DNA of 64,000 nucleotides from Bacteroidales bacterium. GTDB taxonomy: Bacteria > Bacteroidota > Bacteroidia > Bacteroidales > Lentimicrobiaceae. The translations under genes were made by a program, and so were the position numbers. A model generated the notes under the pieces. It was not told the origin of the DNA. It saw nothing but the letters and a program-made list of their open reading frames with translations, and did no database searches. The stretch is taken from positions 27,498-91,497 of the forward strand of contig JADJEQ010000044.1 in assembly GCA_016709025.1 (NCBI GenBank), written 5' to 3'. Shown in pieces: positions 34,699-47,000 of the stretch (its first letter is position 1; each line of letters starts with the position of its first letter).

Positions 34699-34719
34699 GT
34701 TAAGTGGTGGTTGCTGTTG

Positions 34720-35330
34720 AGAATGACGAATTTAGAATGACGAATTACGAATTACGAATTACGAATTACGAATAATGGATTGTTGGAATGATGGAATGAT
34801 GGAATGATGGCCCTTCGACTACGCTCAGGGTGACAAATAGTGGAATGATGGGAATTTGTTGATTAGGTGATTAGCAGATTAGCAGATTAGCAGATTAGCA
34901 AATTAGCGGATTAGCGGATTAGCGGATTAGCGGATGAAATGATGGAACAATGGAATGATGAATGATGGCCTCAGACACCTGTCATAAGCTCAATTTTCTT
35001 GAGTGAACCTCAGGGTGACAAATAGTGGAATAATGGGAATTTGTTGATTAGGTGATTAGCAGATTAGCAGATTAGCAAATTAGCAAATTAGCGGATACGA
35101 GAAATGATGGAACATGAAATGAATGATGCCTCGACTCTCAGGGGAGGGAATTTGTTGATTAGCAAATTAGCGGATTAGCAAACCCCGCCTGCCGGTTTAC
35201 CCGCCTCAGGAGGGTGGGCAGCCTGCCTGCCGCAGGCAGGGTTTAGACATTGAGCTTGTTTGTTCCGCGTAATTTCCCGGGCTGAACATTAACAACCAAT
35301 TTTACTTTAGACTTTAGACTTTGAGCTTGT
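34720..35330. repeat. GATTAGC / ACGAATT simple-repeat island
   Basis: The island is built from short words in tandem: ACGAATT (34738-34770), GGAATGAT (34780-34808), GATTAGCA or GATTAGCG (34862-34935, 35047-35092, 35155-35178). It contains two partial copies of a longer period (TTTGTTGATTAGGTGATTAGC). A GC-rich palindrome (CCTGCCTGCCGCAGGCAGG) lies at 35187-35242. No gene is visible. Confidence 0.85.
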
Positions 35331-35335
35331 TCTAT

Positions 35336-37643
35336 TCAGAAAGGATACCCAATTGCCACATTCAGAATCAGGTTTTCACTTCTCCATGAGGGACTTGCTA
35401 AATTGATTTTATCGATCACCCAGCGGTTGTTCTTTTCCAGCTATGGCTTTCTTAAAGGCGTTGCCAGATCAAACCGCAGCAGGAAGAAGGAAACATCAAT
35501 CCGCAATCCGACACCGGCTCCAACAGCCATTTCACCCACAAAACCGGAAAATGAGAACGGGCTGCCCATGGTTGAGGTGCTTGATTTAAGCAACCACACA
35601 TTCCCTGCATCTGTAAAAAGAGCACCTTTCAGGAAGCGATAGATATTGAACCGGTACTCTGCATTTAATTCCAGTTTAATATCGCCACCCAACCGCAGAA
35701 ATGTGAGGCTATCGCTCTGGTTGTATGTACCCGGTCCTACGGTGTTGATGCTGAACGCACGGATACTGTTTGGCCCGCCACTGAAAAACTGTTTGATATA
35801 GGGCATATTTGAAGAGTTTCCATAAGGCACAGCCAGTCCGGCATAAGCTCTGAATGCAAGTTTATTCTTATCCGGAAAATTGTAGTAACCCCGGCCATCA
35901 AGACTCATTCTCGCGAACTGCGAATAGGAATATCCGGCAACGTGCATAGGAATTTCTGAAGTTGACTTATTGCCGGCAATTCTGTTTATCAGTGAAAAGG
36001 CATTACCGGCAACTTCAGTCGTGAGTTGAAAATAGGTCTGTATGGTTTTTCAGGAAGAAACTGTTCATTGTAAGTGAAAGAATAACTTGCCCCGGCAATA
36101 AACTGATCTTCATAACTCTTTTCCAGGAACGGATTGGATTCAAGGAGATCGAGAAAGGCTTTGACTTATTTCCGACAACGGAGAAGCTGACATTTACAGG
36201 GTTAAGTTCGTGCTCTTTACGGATATCTTCTTTCCATCTATAGCCGTATATAAACTGCAATGTGCGCATTTCGAAGTAATTGCCCCTGTTAAGATAGTCA
36301 TAGGAAAGCAACAATCGCGTTTTGGGCAGGTATAAGCTGCTTGTTTGCTTCATGTTAAAAGGAACGATAAATCTCGGGAAGATCAATTCAATCTCAGGGT
36401 TCAGGGAGTATGATTGCAGATTTTTGTCTTTCCCGCTCAATTGGGCTTCCCAGGAACCAGCCAGGCTAACGGTAAGCAATTCTGCTCCTTTAAAGGCATT
36501 CCTGTTCAGCACACTGACATTCATCCGCGGACCTGTATAGTTATTCGATTTTGAAACAACTTCCATTTCTGCCTTGAATGAGTATTTGGGGATAGGTGTC
36601 ATCAAAATAATAACATCCAGATATCCGGGAGCAGTCGTGTCGCTGTCAATAAATTTAACACTGACAAACTTGAAATTCCCCATCGACATCAGGCGGTTAA
36701 GCGTGGTATTGTTGTTCTTTCGTGCATAAACCTCATTTTTCCGCAGAAAGACCGACCGTGCAATTACCGAAGGCATGATTGATGCGCTTCTGTCTTTGCC
36801 CAGAAACAGATAATTCCCGAATGGGATGGTGTCTTTAACCCTCGCAACAGCTCTTTCATTCAGAGAATAAGCCTGATCAATATAAACATTGTTGATCCGG
36901 TAAACCGTCAGCGCCTGCTGAGGTACACTGTCTTTCAGGGTAAGTCTGAAAACGACGGTTTTATCTGATTCTGTGGTATCAGATTTAAAAAGCATAAAGT
37001 CGGGATCGAAATAGAAATACCCGTTGTTCTTGAGCAACGCATCAATCCGGTTCCTTTCGTTTCTGAGTTTCTCCAGGCTGTAATCCTCACCGGGCTTTAT
37101 CAGCGATTTCTCCTTTTCAGAAAGAATGACACGACTTACAGCGCTGTCGGAAATCGCATAGATCAACTCCTTAACCATAAATGGCCTGTGAATATTACTA
37201 ATGTAACTGATTTTTGCGGTATGTTTTTTTTCTACAATGCTGTATCCTGTGTAGGTCTTAAAAAAACCGATGTTATAAAGTTTTGCATCGATCACCGAAG
37301 AGGTAACCATAGGCTTCACATTGCCGATGAGTACAGGGGCTTCCCCGGTTCTTTTCATCCATTTTTTAAATTTACTATCTGCTGTATCACCGGCTGCCAT
37401 GTACCTCCAAAGCTTGAAGCGCAAACCCAAAAAACTACTGTTTGGCTTCGGATACAAGGCACTTTCAGCGGTCTTTCCGGCAAACCGTTCCTGCTTTTTG
37501 CTGATTTTTTCATCCGACATTATTTTGACAGATGCACCGGTATAGAGTTTTTCTCCTTCCGGCAAATGCTTTGTTCCGCTACATGCAGCCATAAAAAGGC
37601 AGAGTATGAACAGAGAGTGTTTCGCCAAAAACTTGTTTTTCAT
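35336..37643 (-). CDS. tamL: TamL-type Omp85 lipoprotein (two frameshifts and one in-frame stop)
   Basis: An outer-membrane assembly protein of the BamA/TamA superfamily. In Bacteroidota the TamB partner is a lipidated TamL. The signal peptide ends in lipobox MAACSGTKHLPEGEKLYTG, typical of this family; POTRA domains occupy residues ~30-330 and the beta-barrel follows. The frame is lost by a missing base near 36159 (restoring SKAFLDLLESNPFLEKSY) and another near 36015 (restoring RLEVAGNAFSLINRIAG). TAG at 35441-35443 replaces an expected Trp codon. Reading through it ends in LNVAIGYPF, with the C-terminal Phe of Omp85 barrels. About 769 aa if repaired. Its ATG overlaps the tamB stop by 4 bases. 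Confidence 0.82.
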
Positions 37644-40600
37644 TGCTTTCCGGTTTTTGATAAATCTCTCTTTTTCCTTGGTGCCCTAAAGAACTGTTTC
37701 CATCTGTTAAAGTCGCGCACATACGCTACTCCAACGCCGGTTTCAACCAATTGCCCTTCGATTGCGCCTTCATATTGGTTGTGCGTGAATCCTTTCAGGC
37801 AGTAACGGCCGTCTCTCGTTAATTTGTATTCAACATCAACATCGGTAGTAATATTGCTAAGCGAATTCTGTTTTGCCCGCTCGCCTTCAACATCAACCAC
37901 ACCACCCACCTGAACGGTCAACCGATCGTTGAAGAGTTGTTTTTCGCACCGATATCCACCTGGGTTCGCCCTGTGCTTCACCGGTTTCATAGTCATCGTA
38001 GGATTGTACGTCGAAATTCAGTTCTACCCCGGGCACTACCTTTGCGCTCAATTTGTTTAATTCAGCCGATAGAAACTTTCCAACAGTAGAGCGCACCACC
38101 GTGGATGCCCCCATATTTGCTTCAGATTGCAAGGGGTTTTCCTGAATAAACCGGCCCAGCACCAGCAAAGCAAATACCTGCTTGTTCAATGCAGACGGAT
38201 CTTCATTCAACATATTTAGCTTTGCATTTACCGCCCCGCCGAAAATACCTTTATCCTCGGGCCTGAGCTGAATATCGAAGCTGATTTCAGGTTTCAGTAT
38301 AGCACCCCGGAGTTTCAGATAAACCAGAAAGGGGTAACGCTGCTTATAGGTATTCTGATCGGCATCGCTCAGGCCGGATATCTGATCTTTTACCAGATCT
38401 ATGGGAGCCGCCCTGACGGTATATATGGCATTGATGGAAACATCAGCATCCAACGGGTCACCATTCCAGATCAGGGTACTACCCGGATCGATATCGAATT
38501 TTCTTTTTACAATGGATTCGAGTGTAACAATGTAGCTACCATCGTTCAGATTATAGGCGCCGGTCAGGCTCATTTTCCCACTGCGGTCAATAGAAAGGTT
38601 CAGCGCAGCTTCACCCCTTACAACCAGGGAGTCAGAAGAAGTCGGATCTATCATTAGCCTGAGTGTTGCTTCTTTATCGACTTCAATGATGGACGAGATA
38701 TCCATATCCGGGAAACCCGACTCCTGTACTTCCAATAATTCATCCCGGTAAAGGATGGGATTGATTTTGTGCTTGTTGTCGATGACCACCACATCTTCAC
38801 CTTTGTAGGTGGTCAGCTTGTCTTCGGGAACCACAAAAGTGAAGTTTGACCCATCTCTCATTTTGATTCTGGCGTCTATCACCGGAAGCGACATTGGCCC
38901 CTTAACACTGATCCGGCTATCAATGATCATGCGGCCGTAAAATATCTTGTTATCTGCTGCAGTTGTATTGAACAACAGAAATTCCTGTGTTTTCACATCC
39001 AATGCAAAAATGAAATCCTGAAAATTTTTCATCTTCACCGTGCCATTGATGGTTGCCGTGTGCCCATTGGGATCAAGGAGGGTGAACGAATTGAAATAGA
39101 GTCCGTCTGTTTTCAGTTGAATGGTTTCATTTTTCAACTGCAGCATGTTGTTCAGTGCCGAGGTTTGATAAAAGCATCGTTAAAGGTAAGCTGGCCGGTA
39201 ATGTCGGGCGAACCGGTGTTGCCTTCAACAGAAATATTGCCTGTCAGATTCCCGGATGCCTCCGTGATGGTTCCCATCGAAAATGCTTCAAGGGTTTTCA
39301 GCGAAAGGGAGGCAATATCAGCTTTAATATTTACTGAATTGCTCCCCCCTTTCGGGATATAATACCCGGTGGCCGATATATTATTCTCAGCGCCAGCTAA
39401 TTTCACATCAATATCAAATCGCTGCGAGGTTGGATTATCCGCAATTATGGTCAGGTTTCCGACGGGAATTTCACGGACAACCAGATCAGATATCTTCAAA
39501 TCAGCTACCAAACCATAAGCATCCTTTACCCTGATCAGCATCGCCTTCCCGTCAACCGTGCCCTTTATCAGGCTTGTATCCTTTGATACAACTCCTGAAA
39601 TATCGTTCAGGTCAAAATTTTTGATAGCAATGCTCACGTCATCGTTAAACTTATCATTTACTGAATGAACATCAACCTGACTGCCTGCTTTTTCGAGTGA
39701 AAGATTGTGGATTAAAAATCCTGATTCACCGAAAGCAACATAATTATCAGCAGCTATGTCCCAGCGGTCGTTCATCAGGTAGAACTCTTCGGGATTGAGT
39801 GTTAGCTTGTAATTGGTGTTCTCCTTTACAACCTGCGCATTGATCAGTAGTTTTTTGTTTTGCCTGTTGTCGATGGACGACACCGTTGCAACAATGGTTG
39901 AATCGGCCAGTTGACCGGCAAACAGGAAGTTATCGAGGTTGAATTGCGGGCCCGAAATCCTGGTGCTGGTCATTTTATAGTTCAGGGAATTCGGATCTGA
40001 ACCCACATCCATTACAAGGTTCCTGATTTCAGTAGAGCCATAAACGATTTTCTTCATTCCGGCATTCAGTTTCAGATCACCTTTTTCACTGTCGAAGCTT
40101 CCTTTGATCAGTCCCGGCTCAAATTCCTTCAATTGTGGCACGAATAAATCTGCCAGAATGGGATGATTGTGAAGTTGCACCTCAAATTCAAAATTCTGGG
40201 GATCATGGCCGCTTGCCAGCGGATCGGGTTCTGAAAACGGGAAATAATTGTTCAGGAATTTTTTGATCTCCCTGGCGAGGAATGCCGGTGAAAAAGTCCC
40301 TTTGTATTTGATACCGACCAGTGCATTGCTGACCGTCAATTCACTCTTTTTTGATTCGTTGATAGAAGCCAGCATAAAGGATTCGAGGAGGTATTCCTTG
40401 TCTTCATGGGCAATGAAAATCTTTGTTATTCCGGCCGTTCCGTTGATTTCATCAGCCGTTTTTCCTTTGAGGTCTGATTCCGCCTTCAAACTGATCCGGA
40501 TGTCTTTACCACTGATTTTCAGCTTCTGAAGGTCGGCACCCTTCAGATTAAGTTTGAATTTATATTGCTCCTCGTTGGGGTTCAGGTTGACCAACCCGTC

Positions 40601-42619
40601 AAAGTCGAAGGCTGCATATTGATCATCCAGGTTGATTTGCCCTTCAAATTTCCGGCCGGTAATGTCGCCATCAACCACCAGATTGTGGTAGTTGTACCGG
40701 TTTAAATATACCTGTGAAACATCCGCCCTGATTTTTGCCCTGATCGTATTTTTGTCCAGTCCACGCCCGCTGGCTTCGGCTTTTAGCGATACGGGTCCAA
40801 ACATCGCCGTGTCCATCATCAGTCGTCCTGCATCGAACTTAACCAGGCTTATTTTGCTCCTGAAATTTTCACTCTTATCCACCGAAGCCGAAACATCTGC
40901 CGAGCCATAACTGCTGTTCATGGCCACCGTTGTGATAAAAGACTTCATCTCGCCTTTGAAATTTACCCGCAGCGCTATAATTTCCGGCAATGATATACTA
41001 TCGGGGATCGCAGCACCCGCCATCATTTTTATATCTTTTCTGCCTGAATTTATGACAAGATTCGGAAAATTAAACCAGGCTGTTTCCGCATCGGGCAAGC
41101 CTCTGATGGTAAAATCGGTCTTTACATTGGTGTTACTTCCGGTTATGATAGTCAGGTCTTTTCCGCTCAGGTTGTTAACAGGTCCGCTTACCTTTCCGGA
41201 AACGGTCGTTGAATTCATCACATTCTTAAAGAAAGGCAGTTTGTATAGTCCTGCATTGAAATATACAATTTCAGAATTCCTGACCTGTACTTTTTTCATA
41301 TCCAGATTCAGGATCAGAAATGGCAGTGAATCCTTCAGCGCAGCCAGTGAAGAGAACCGGATATCCAGGTCAGCATCTATGGCAGAATTGGTGGTTTTGA
41401 CAATCAGTTTTTTGGCTGCTACGGAATGTGCATCCATGCTGAAATCAGTCTCAAAATGACTGATTGAAAAATTATGCTGGTCAACCGTTGAGAATTCCTT
41501 AACAGATACCTCAGTTTTTGCCGGTGAATAATAAAAATCATTGGCTTTAAGCGATAAATTACTGTAATTCATGTGATTTACATCGAAAACATTTTTCAAT
41601 ACAGGCATATTTACGACATGGTATGCCAGGGTATTGTCATCCAGTTCAATGCGCCCGACCGATACCTTCCAGTCGCTGCTTCCTGCCGGGGCAATGCCTG
41701 TTATAACAGGTGCCTCAGGAACTGGTTTGTTTTCTATGGTTTTGTAGCTGACCTCACTTTTTGATAAGACAACCTTTGCCGATGACACCGTTTGCGTGTT
41801 CAGGTCGATCGCAGAACTATTCAGACCGAGGCGGTTAACTGCAGCTACCACTGACTGCCGGATAACAGAATCGCCGTAACTGATGCGGGCATCGCTGATC
41901 TCAATTTTATTGGCCGATATTTTCGGCAAAGTGTTTCCCGTCGACTCTGTCGATTGTGAGGCTTTACTGATCAGCACATCAGCCATCAATTTCTCAATTG
42001 TTACTTCGTCTATGTCAAAAACCGAATTTGCCAGGTCTATCCGGTCCATTGTGAGCTTTAATTGCCCCATTTTCAGCGCTGCATAAGTGCCGCCATATTG
42101 ATCGTCAAATAGAAACCGGATATTTTTCAAACCGACTTTATCAATGCTGATGACCCATTTACTGGCTTTTTCAGGCCCGACCGCTTTTTTTGCAGCTGTA
42201 TCGCTGAATGCAGTGAGCAGGAAATTGAAGTTAAACAGGGAATCGGCTTCGGTGCGGCTGAGGTTGAGCACTGCATCATCCAGCGCAAAAGAGTTGATAT
42301 CAATCTTGTTTTTAAGCAGCGCAAACAACCCGATGTTGATTTTGACTGTGCCTGCATAAAGCAATGTATCCTTTTGAACATCTTCAAGATAGAGCCCTTT
42401 GATGACCACAGATTTGGGGAAGGAAATGCTGATTTTACCCAGCTCTATCTTCGTGTGGGTTTTACTGCTCACGAAATCAATGGCATAGCCGGTAATCTTA
42501 TTTTGAATGGCAGGAACCTGAATCAGTAAGGCGATCAGAATAAAGAGCATCATAAAACCGAGGGCCACCCATAAGATACCCTTCAATATTTTCCGCGGAA
42601 TAGCACCAATTTTTTTCAT
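37640..42619 (-). CDS. tamB: TamB, translocation and assembly module inner-membrane protein (frameshifts)
   Basis: A very long (~1660 aa if repaired) AsmA/TamB-type protein: one N-terminal membrane helix (ILWVALGFMMLFILIALLIQVP), then repetitive beta-strands of a lipid-conducting groove, and the C-terminal DUF490 domain. Three frames join by missing bases at about 39160 (restoring KPSALNNMLQLKNET), and two near 37940-37965 (restoring EAQGE-QVDIGAKKQLFNDR). TamB bridges the inner membrane to the Omp85 partner TamL encoded directly downstream and is thought to move phospholipid or help outer-membrane protein assembly. The 42-bp motif is about 166 bases upstream. Confidence 0.87.
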
Positions 42620-42784
42620 TTTTCAAATTCGGATACCGATCAAGTAAATACCTGGTTCAAATATTACCTCACGGGATTTTCTTCCGGAACGCATCAAAAT
42701 CGTGTACATGTTAAAAAAGACAGTTAATCAAAAATCTGAGCGGATTATTAACGATACAAAATTGGCTCTATCGGCCAAAAAATG

Positions 42785-42826
42785 CATTACATAATTGTCG
42801 CGAAAAATTGCAACATTCACACATTG
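42785..42826 (-). promoter_or_regulatory. 42-bp bipartite motif, copy 8 (tamB-tamL)
   Basis: Minus-strand boxes CAATGTGTGAATGTTGCAA and AATTATGTAATG, about 166 bases before the tamB start. A tandem-repeat array starts within ten bases of its upstream edge. Confidence 0.85.
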
Positions 42827-42833
42827 AAGGGCG

Positions 42834-43975
42834 CTCAACCGGGAGATTACGTTTCTTTAGCAACAGACACGGGGACAATGGGGACAGGAGAAGCCTCAAA
42901 CAGGCTATAAATCTGTGGGAAATGGAAGGAATTTCCCTTGCTCGCCTTGTCTCCTTGTCGGATGGGGACCGGGGGAGCCTGGAGGGGCTGGGGCATGGAG
43001 CTTACCGGGAGATTACGTTTCTTTAGCAACAGACACGGGAAAATGGGAAATGGGGGAAGGAAGCCTACAAACAGGCTATAAATTACTGTGGAAAATGGAA
43101 ATCGGAAATCGGAATTTCCCCTTGTCTCCCGCTCCCCTTGTCTCCTTGTCTGATAAATCGGGGTAGGATTTATCCAGTATAGCATGGGGCATGGAGCTTA
43201 ACCGGGAGATTACGTTTCTTTAGCAACAGACACGGGGACAAGGGGAAATGGGGACAAGGAGAAGCCTACAAACAGGCTATAAATTACTGTGGAAAATGGA
43301 AATCGGAAATCGGAATTTCCCCTTGTCTCCCGCTCCCCTTGTCTCCTTGTCTGATAAATCGTGGTAGGATTTATCCAGTATAGCATAGGGCATGGAGCTT
43401 AACCGGGAGATTACGTTTCTTTAGCAACAGACACGGGGAAATGGGGAAATGGGGACAAGGAGAAGCCTACAAACAGGCTATAAATTACTGTTGAAAATGG
43501 AAATCGGATATCGGAATTTCCCCTGTCTCCCGTCCCCTTGTCTCCTTGTCTGATAAATCGGGTAGTCCAGGAGAGGCAGGGCATGGAGCTTAACCGGGAG
43601 ATTATTTCCTTGTCCCCGTCACCTGTTCCTTGTCTGATAATCGGGGCAGGTTCCCAGTATAGCATGGGCATGGGGGAATGGGATTCCTTGTCTCCCCTTG
43701 TCCTCGTCTGCTAATGGGATTTTCCAGTATAGCACAGGGCATGGAGCCAGTTCTTTGCAACAGACACGGGGAAATGGGAAATGGGGAGGAGAAGCCTACA
43801 ACGCTAAAAATTACTGTGGAAAATGGAAATCGAAATGAAATTTCCCTTGTCTCCCGATCCCCCTGTCTGCTACCGGGAGGATTCGTTCCTCAGTCGGGGA
43901 AGTCCCGCTTCTTTGTCGGGGAAGAACCAATGTATTGGAAACGCCAGCCGGCAGGCTGGTTTGACATTAGAAATT
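42834..43975. repeat. Tandem array of ~170-200 bp units
   Basis: About five to six decaying copies start with GGGAGATTACG at ~42840, 43009, 43203 and 43405, then less perfectly near 43595 and 43750. Each holds the phrases TTTAGCAACAGACACGGG, CTACAAACAGGCTATAAATT, GGAAATCGGAATTTCCCC, CTTGTCTCC and CCAGTATAGCAT. Short apparent frames through it are repeat artefacts. A palindrome GCCAGCCGGCAGGCTGG closes it at 43944-43960. No gene is seen. Confidence 0.88.
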
Positions 43976-44022
43976 AGAAATTGACTTTATCGTCCTCACC
44001 CTGGATATTGGAAATTGGAAAT

Positions 44023-47000
44023 TCACTTCAACAAATTGCTCTTTACAATTTTAAGGAACATTTCCTGATTGACCGGTTTTGAGATATAATCATTACACCC
44101 GGCTTCAATTGCTTTCTCCTTATCGCCTGCCAGTCCATAAGCTGTTTGTGCAATGATCACCACATCTTTGTTAAATTTGCGGATGAGCCTTGTGGCTTCA
44201 TATCCATCCATTTTCGGCATCTTCATATCCATCAATACAAGGTCGATATCAGGATGGCTGCGGCAGACCTCAACCGCTTCATATCCGGTACGGGCATATA
44301 AAATTTCTTTTGAAATTTTTTTGGTTATGGTTGACATAAATATTACCGAAATCGAGTCATCTTCAACAATCAGTACTTTCAAATTGCCGGGCTGTTTTTT
44401 TTCTGATTTATTTACTGCTTCATCCATTTTGTCAACTTTGACTCCCTGCGCCAAAACCCATGGAATGGTAAAATAAAAGGTGGAACCTGTATCTCCGGCT
44501 AAATCATTATGTGAATGTTGATTTGTGCCACTTTCAACCCAAATTCTTCCACCCAGCATCTCAATATAAGCCCTGGAAATGGACAATCCCAGTCCTGCGC
44601 CCTCATAATCGCGGCTCAACGATTCACTACCCTGTCTGAACCTGTCGAAAATCAACTCTCTTTGTTCTTTTGGCACTCCCGGCCCTGTGTCTTTTACAAA
44701 AAACTCAAGCCAATCACCTTTTTTTTCATAGCCAATTTCGATGGAACCTTCCCGGGTAAACTTAATCGCATTTTTCACCAGATTGGTCAGTACCGCAAAT
44801 AGCTTTTCCTTATCAGTCATTACATCGGCGGCTTGATCCTGAGGCAGATTATTGAAAAAGAGATGTATATCTTTCAGGTCGGTTTCCGGCTTAAAGAAAT
44901 CGAAAACTTCCTTCATCTGTTCGTAAACATTCGTCTCTGAAAGAGAAATTTCAATTTGTCCGGACTCAATCCTGGATATACTAATGATATCGTTGATGAT
45001 ATTGAGCATGCGGTTGCCGCTTTTTTCGATGATACCGATGTATTCTATTTGTTCCTCCCCTGTCAGATGCGGCTCTTTCAACAGCCCGGTAAAGCCCAGT
45101 ATTCCATTCATGGGTGTCCTGATTTCGTGGCTCATATTGGCCAGAAAAGCTGATTTAAGTCTGTCGCTTTCTTCTGCTTTTTCTTTGGATTTTATCAATT
45201 CCTTTTCCAATTCTTTTCGACCTGAAATATCTCGGCAACTACCGTAAACCCATCCATTGGGAAGAAGAACGGCATTCAGGTCCATATCCACAACACTTCC
45301 GTCTTTTCGCACCAACTCAATTTCGGAATAGGAATTGCCCGTAATAATCAACTGCTGAAAAATTTGAAAATACTCTTCAACTCTGTTTTTTGGTGCTATC
45401 TCTACAATTGTTAACGTTAGAAATTCTTCTTTTGAATAACCCAATAAATGAACAGCCTGTTTATTGACATATATGTATTTACCCTCCTTATTGGTAATGA
45501 AAATTGCATCAGCAGAGTTCTCTGTAATTGTCTCGAATTTCTCCTCATTTTGTTTAATCCTGTTTTCAGAATCTTTGCGCTCAGTTATATCGCGCCCAAT
45601 GCCAAGTACACCCATCAGATTGTGCTTTTCATCGTACATCGGGGCTTTGATGGTATCCAGATAAGCCCGATGCCCGTCATCCGCAAAAGTAACCCACTCT
45701 TCATTGCTGGTAGGCTTACCTGCTGAGATTGCTTTCTGATCATTTAAACGAAAAAAGTCGGCCAATTCGCGGTCAACAAAGTCGTAATCCGTTTTACCTG
45801 CAATTTCAGCCTCCGGGGCACCAAAAAATCGGCCGAACATTGGATTGCACGTAAGATATACCCCTTCCATATCCTTCACCCAGATAAGGTCGGGAATGGT
45901 TTGTACAAGCGTCCGCAAGCGGGTTTCCGAAACAATCAGATCATGTTCAGCTTTTTTACGTTTCGTGATATCCCTGATATTGCATTGAATTACTTTTTTA
46001 TTGTTTACCAGATAGACATTGCTGACGAACTCGACACTGATTTTGTGGCCGTCAGCCGTTTCGAGCGGCAGATTTTCATACCGGACATATTCTTTCTTTT
46101 GTAATTCCAGGAATTTTTCCTTATTGGCAGCTATGTCTTTAAAAAACCCGATCTCCCATACATCCATTTCTTTAAAATCCTGTTTGGTATAACCCAATAA
46201 TTCAACCAGGAATGGATTTACATCGATGATCGCCCCTGTTTCAGCATCCAGGATTAGGATCCCGTCCTTTGCCGATTCAAAAAGCCTGCGGTAGCGGGTT
46301 TCCAATATGGATAATGCATCCTCATTAAGTTTACGATGGGTAATATCCTGAGCTACTGTTGCAACAACTTTTTTTCCTTCTGCATCAAGAATATTGGTAG
46401 AATTCCAGAGAACGGTCTTAATTATATTGTCTTTCGTTAATAAATCTACCTCAATAATTTCAGGCCTTTCATCGTTCAACGACCTTTTTATTAAATCAAG
46501 TGAAGATTCAACTTTTTCTTCCGGAAAAAGAATATGAAGTCTGATTTCGCCCTGATCAGACAGTTTATATCCGATCAGTTCTTCAAAAGCAATGTTGTAT
46601 CGCGTTATTACAGAATCAGCATCCCATATTAAAATCGGCACATGGGCGTGATTAAAAAGAATGTCAAGGTATTCATTTGTAAGGCGTTCTCTTTCACTTG
46701 AAGAATCTTCAGAAATTTTACGATCGGTAATATCTTCTATTGCAAGTAGAATGATCATTTCTTTTCCGTGGGAATGTATAATCTGACGGGCATTCAGCAA
46801 CATTGTCCGTTTACCGATTACGGAAAAGACATGTTGTACTTCGTAGTTTTCGAAGGTTGTTTTTTCGGGCAAAATAGTCTCCAGCAATTCTCTCAGTTCA
46901 GGAATATCCCACTGGTTATTTCCAAGCTCGTAAATAAGCCTCCCGATTGTTTTCTCTTCGTTTACCTTAAAGAATTTGTAAAAAGACCTGTTCGCCTTAA

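Noticed and set aside
42834..43975. Possible CRISPR array
   Set aside because: Units are ~170-200 bp, decay along the array, and have no constant short repeat with equal-size unique spacers; no cas genes nearby.
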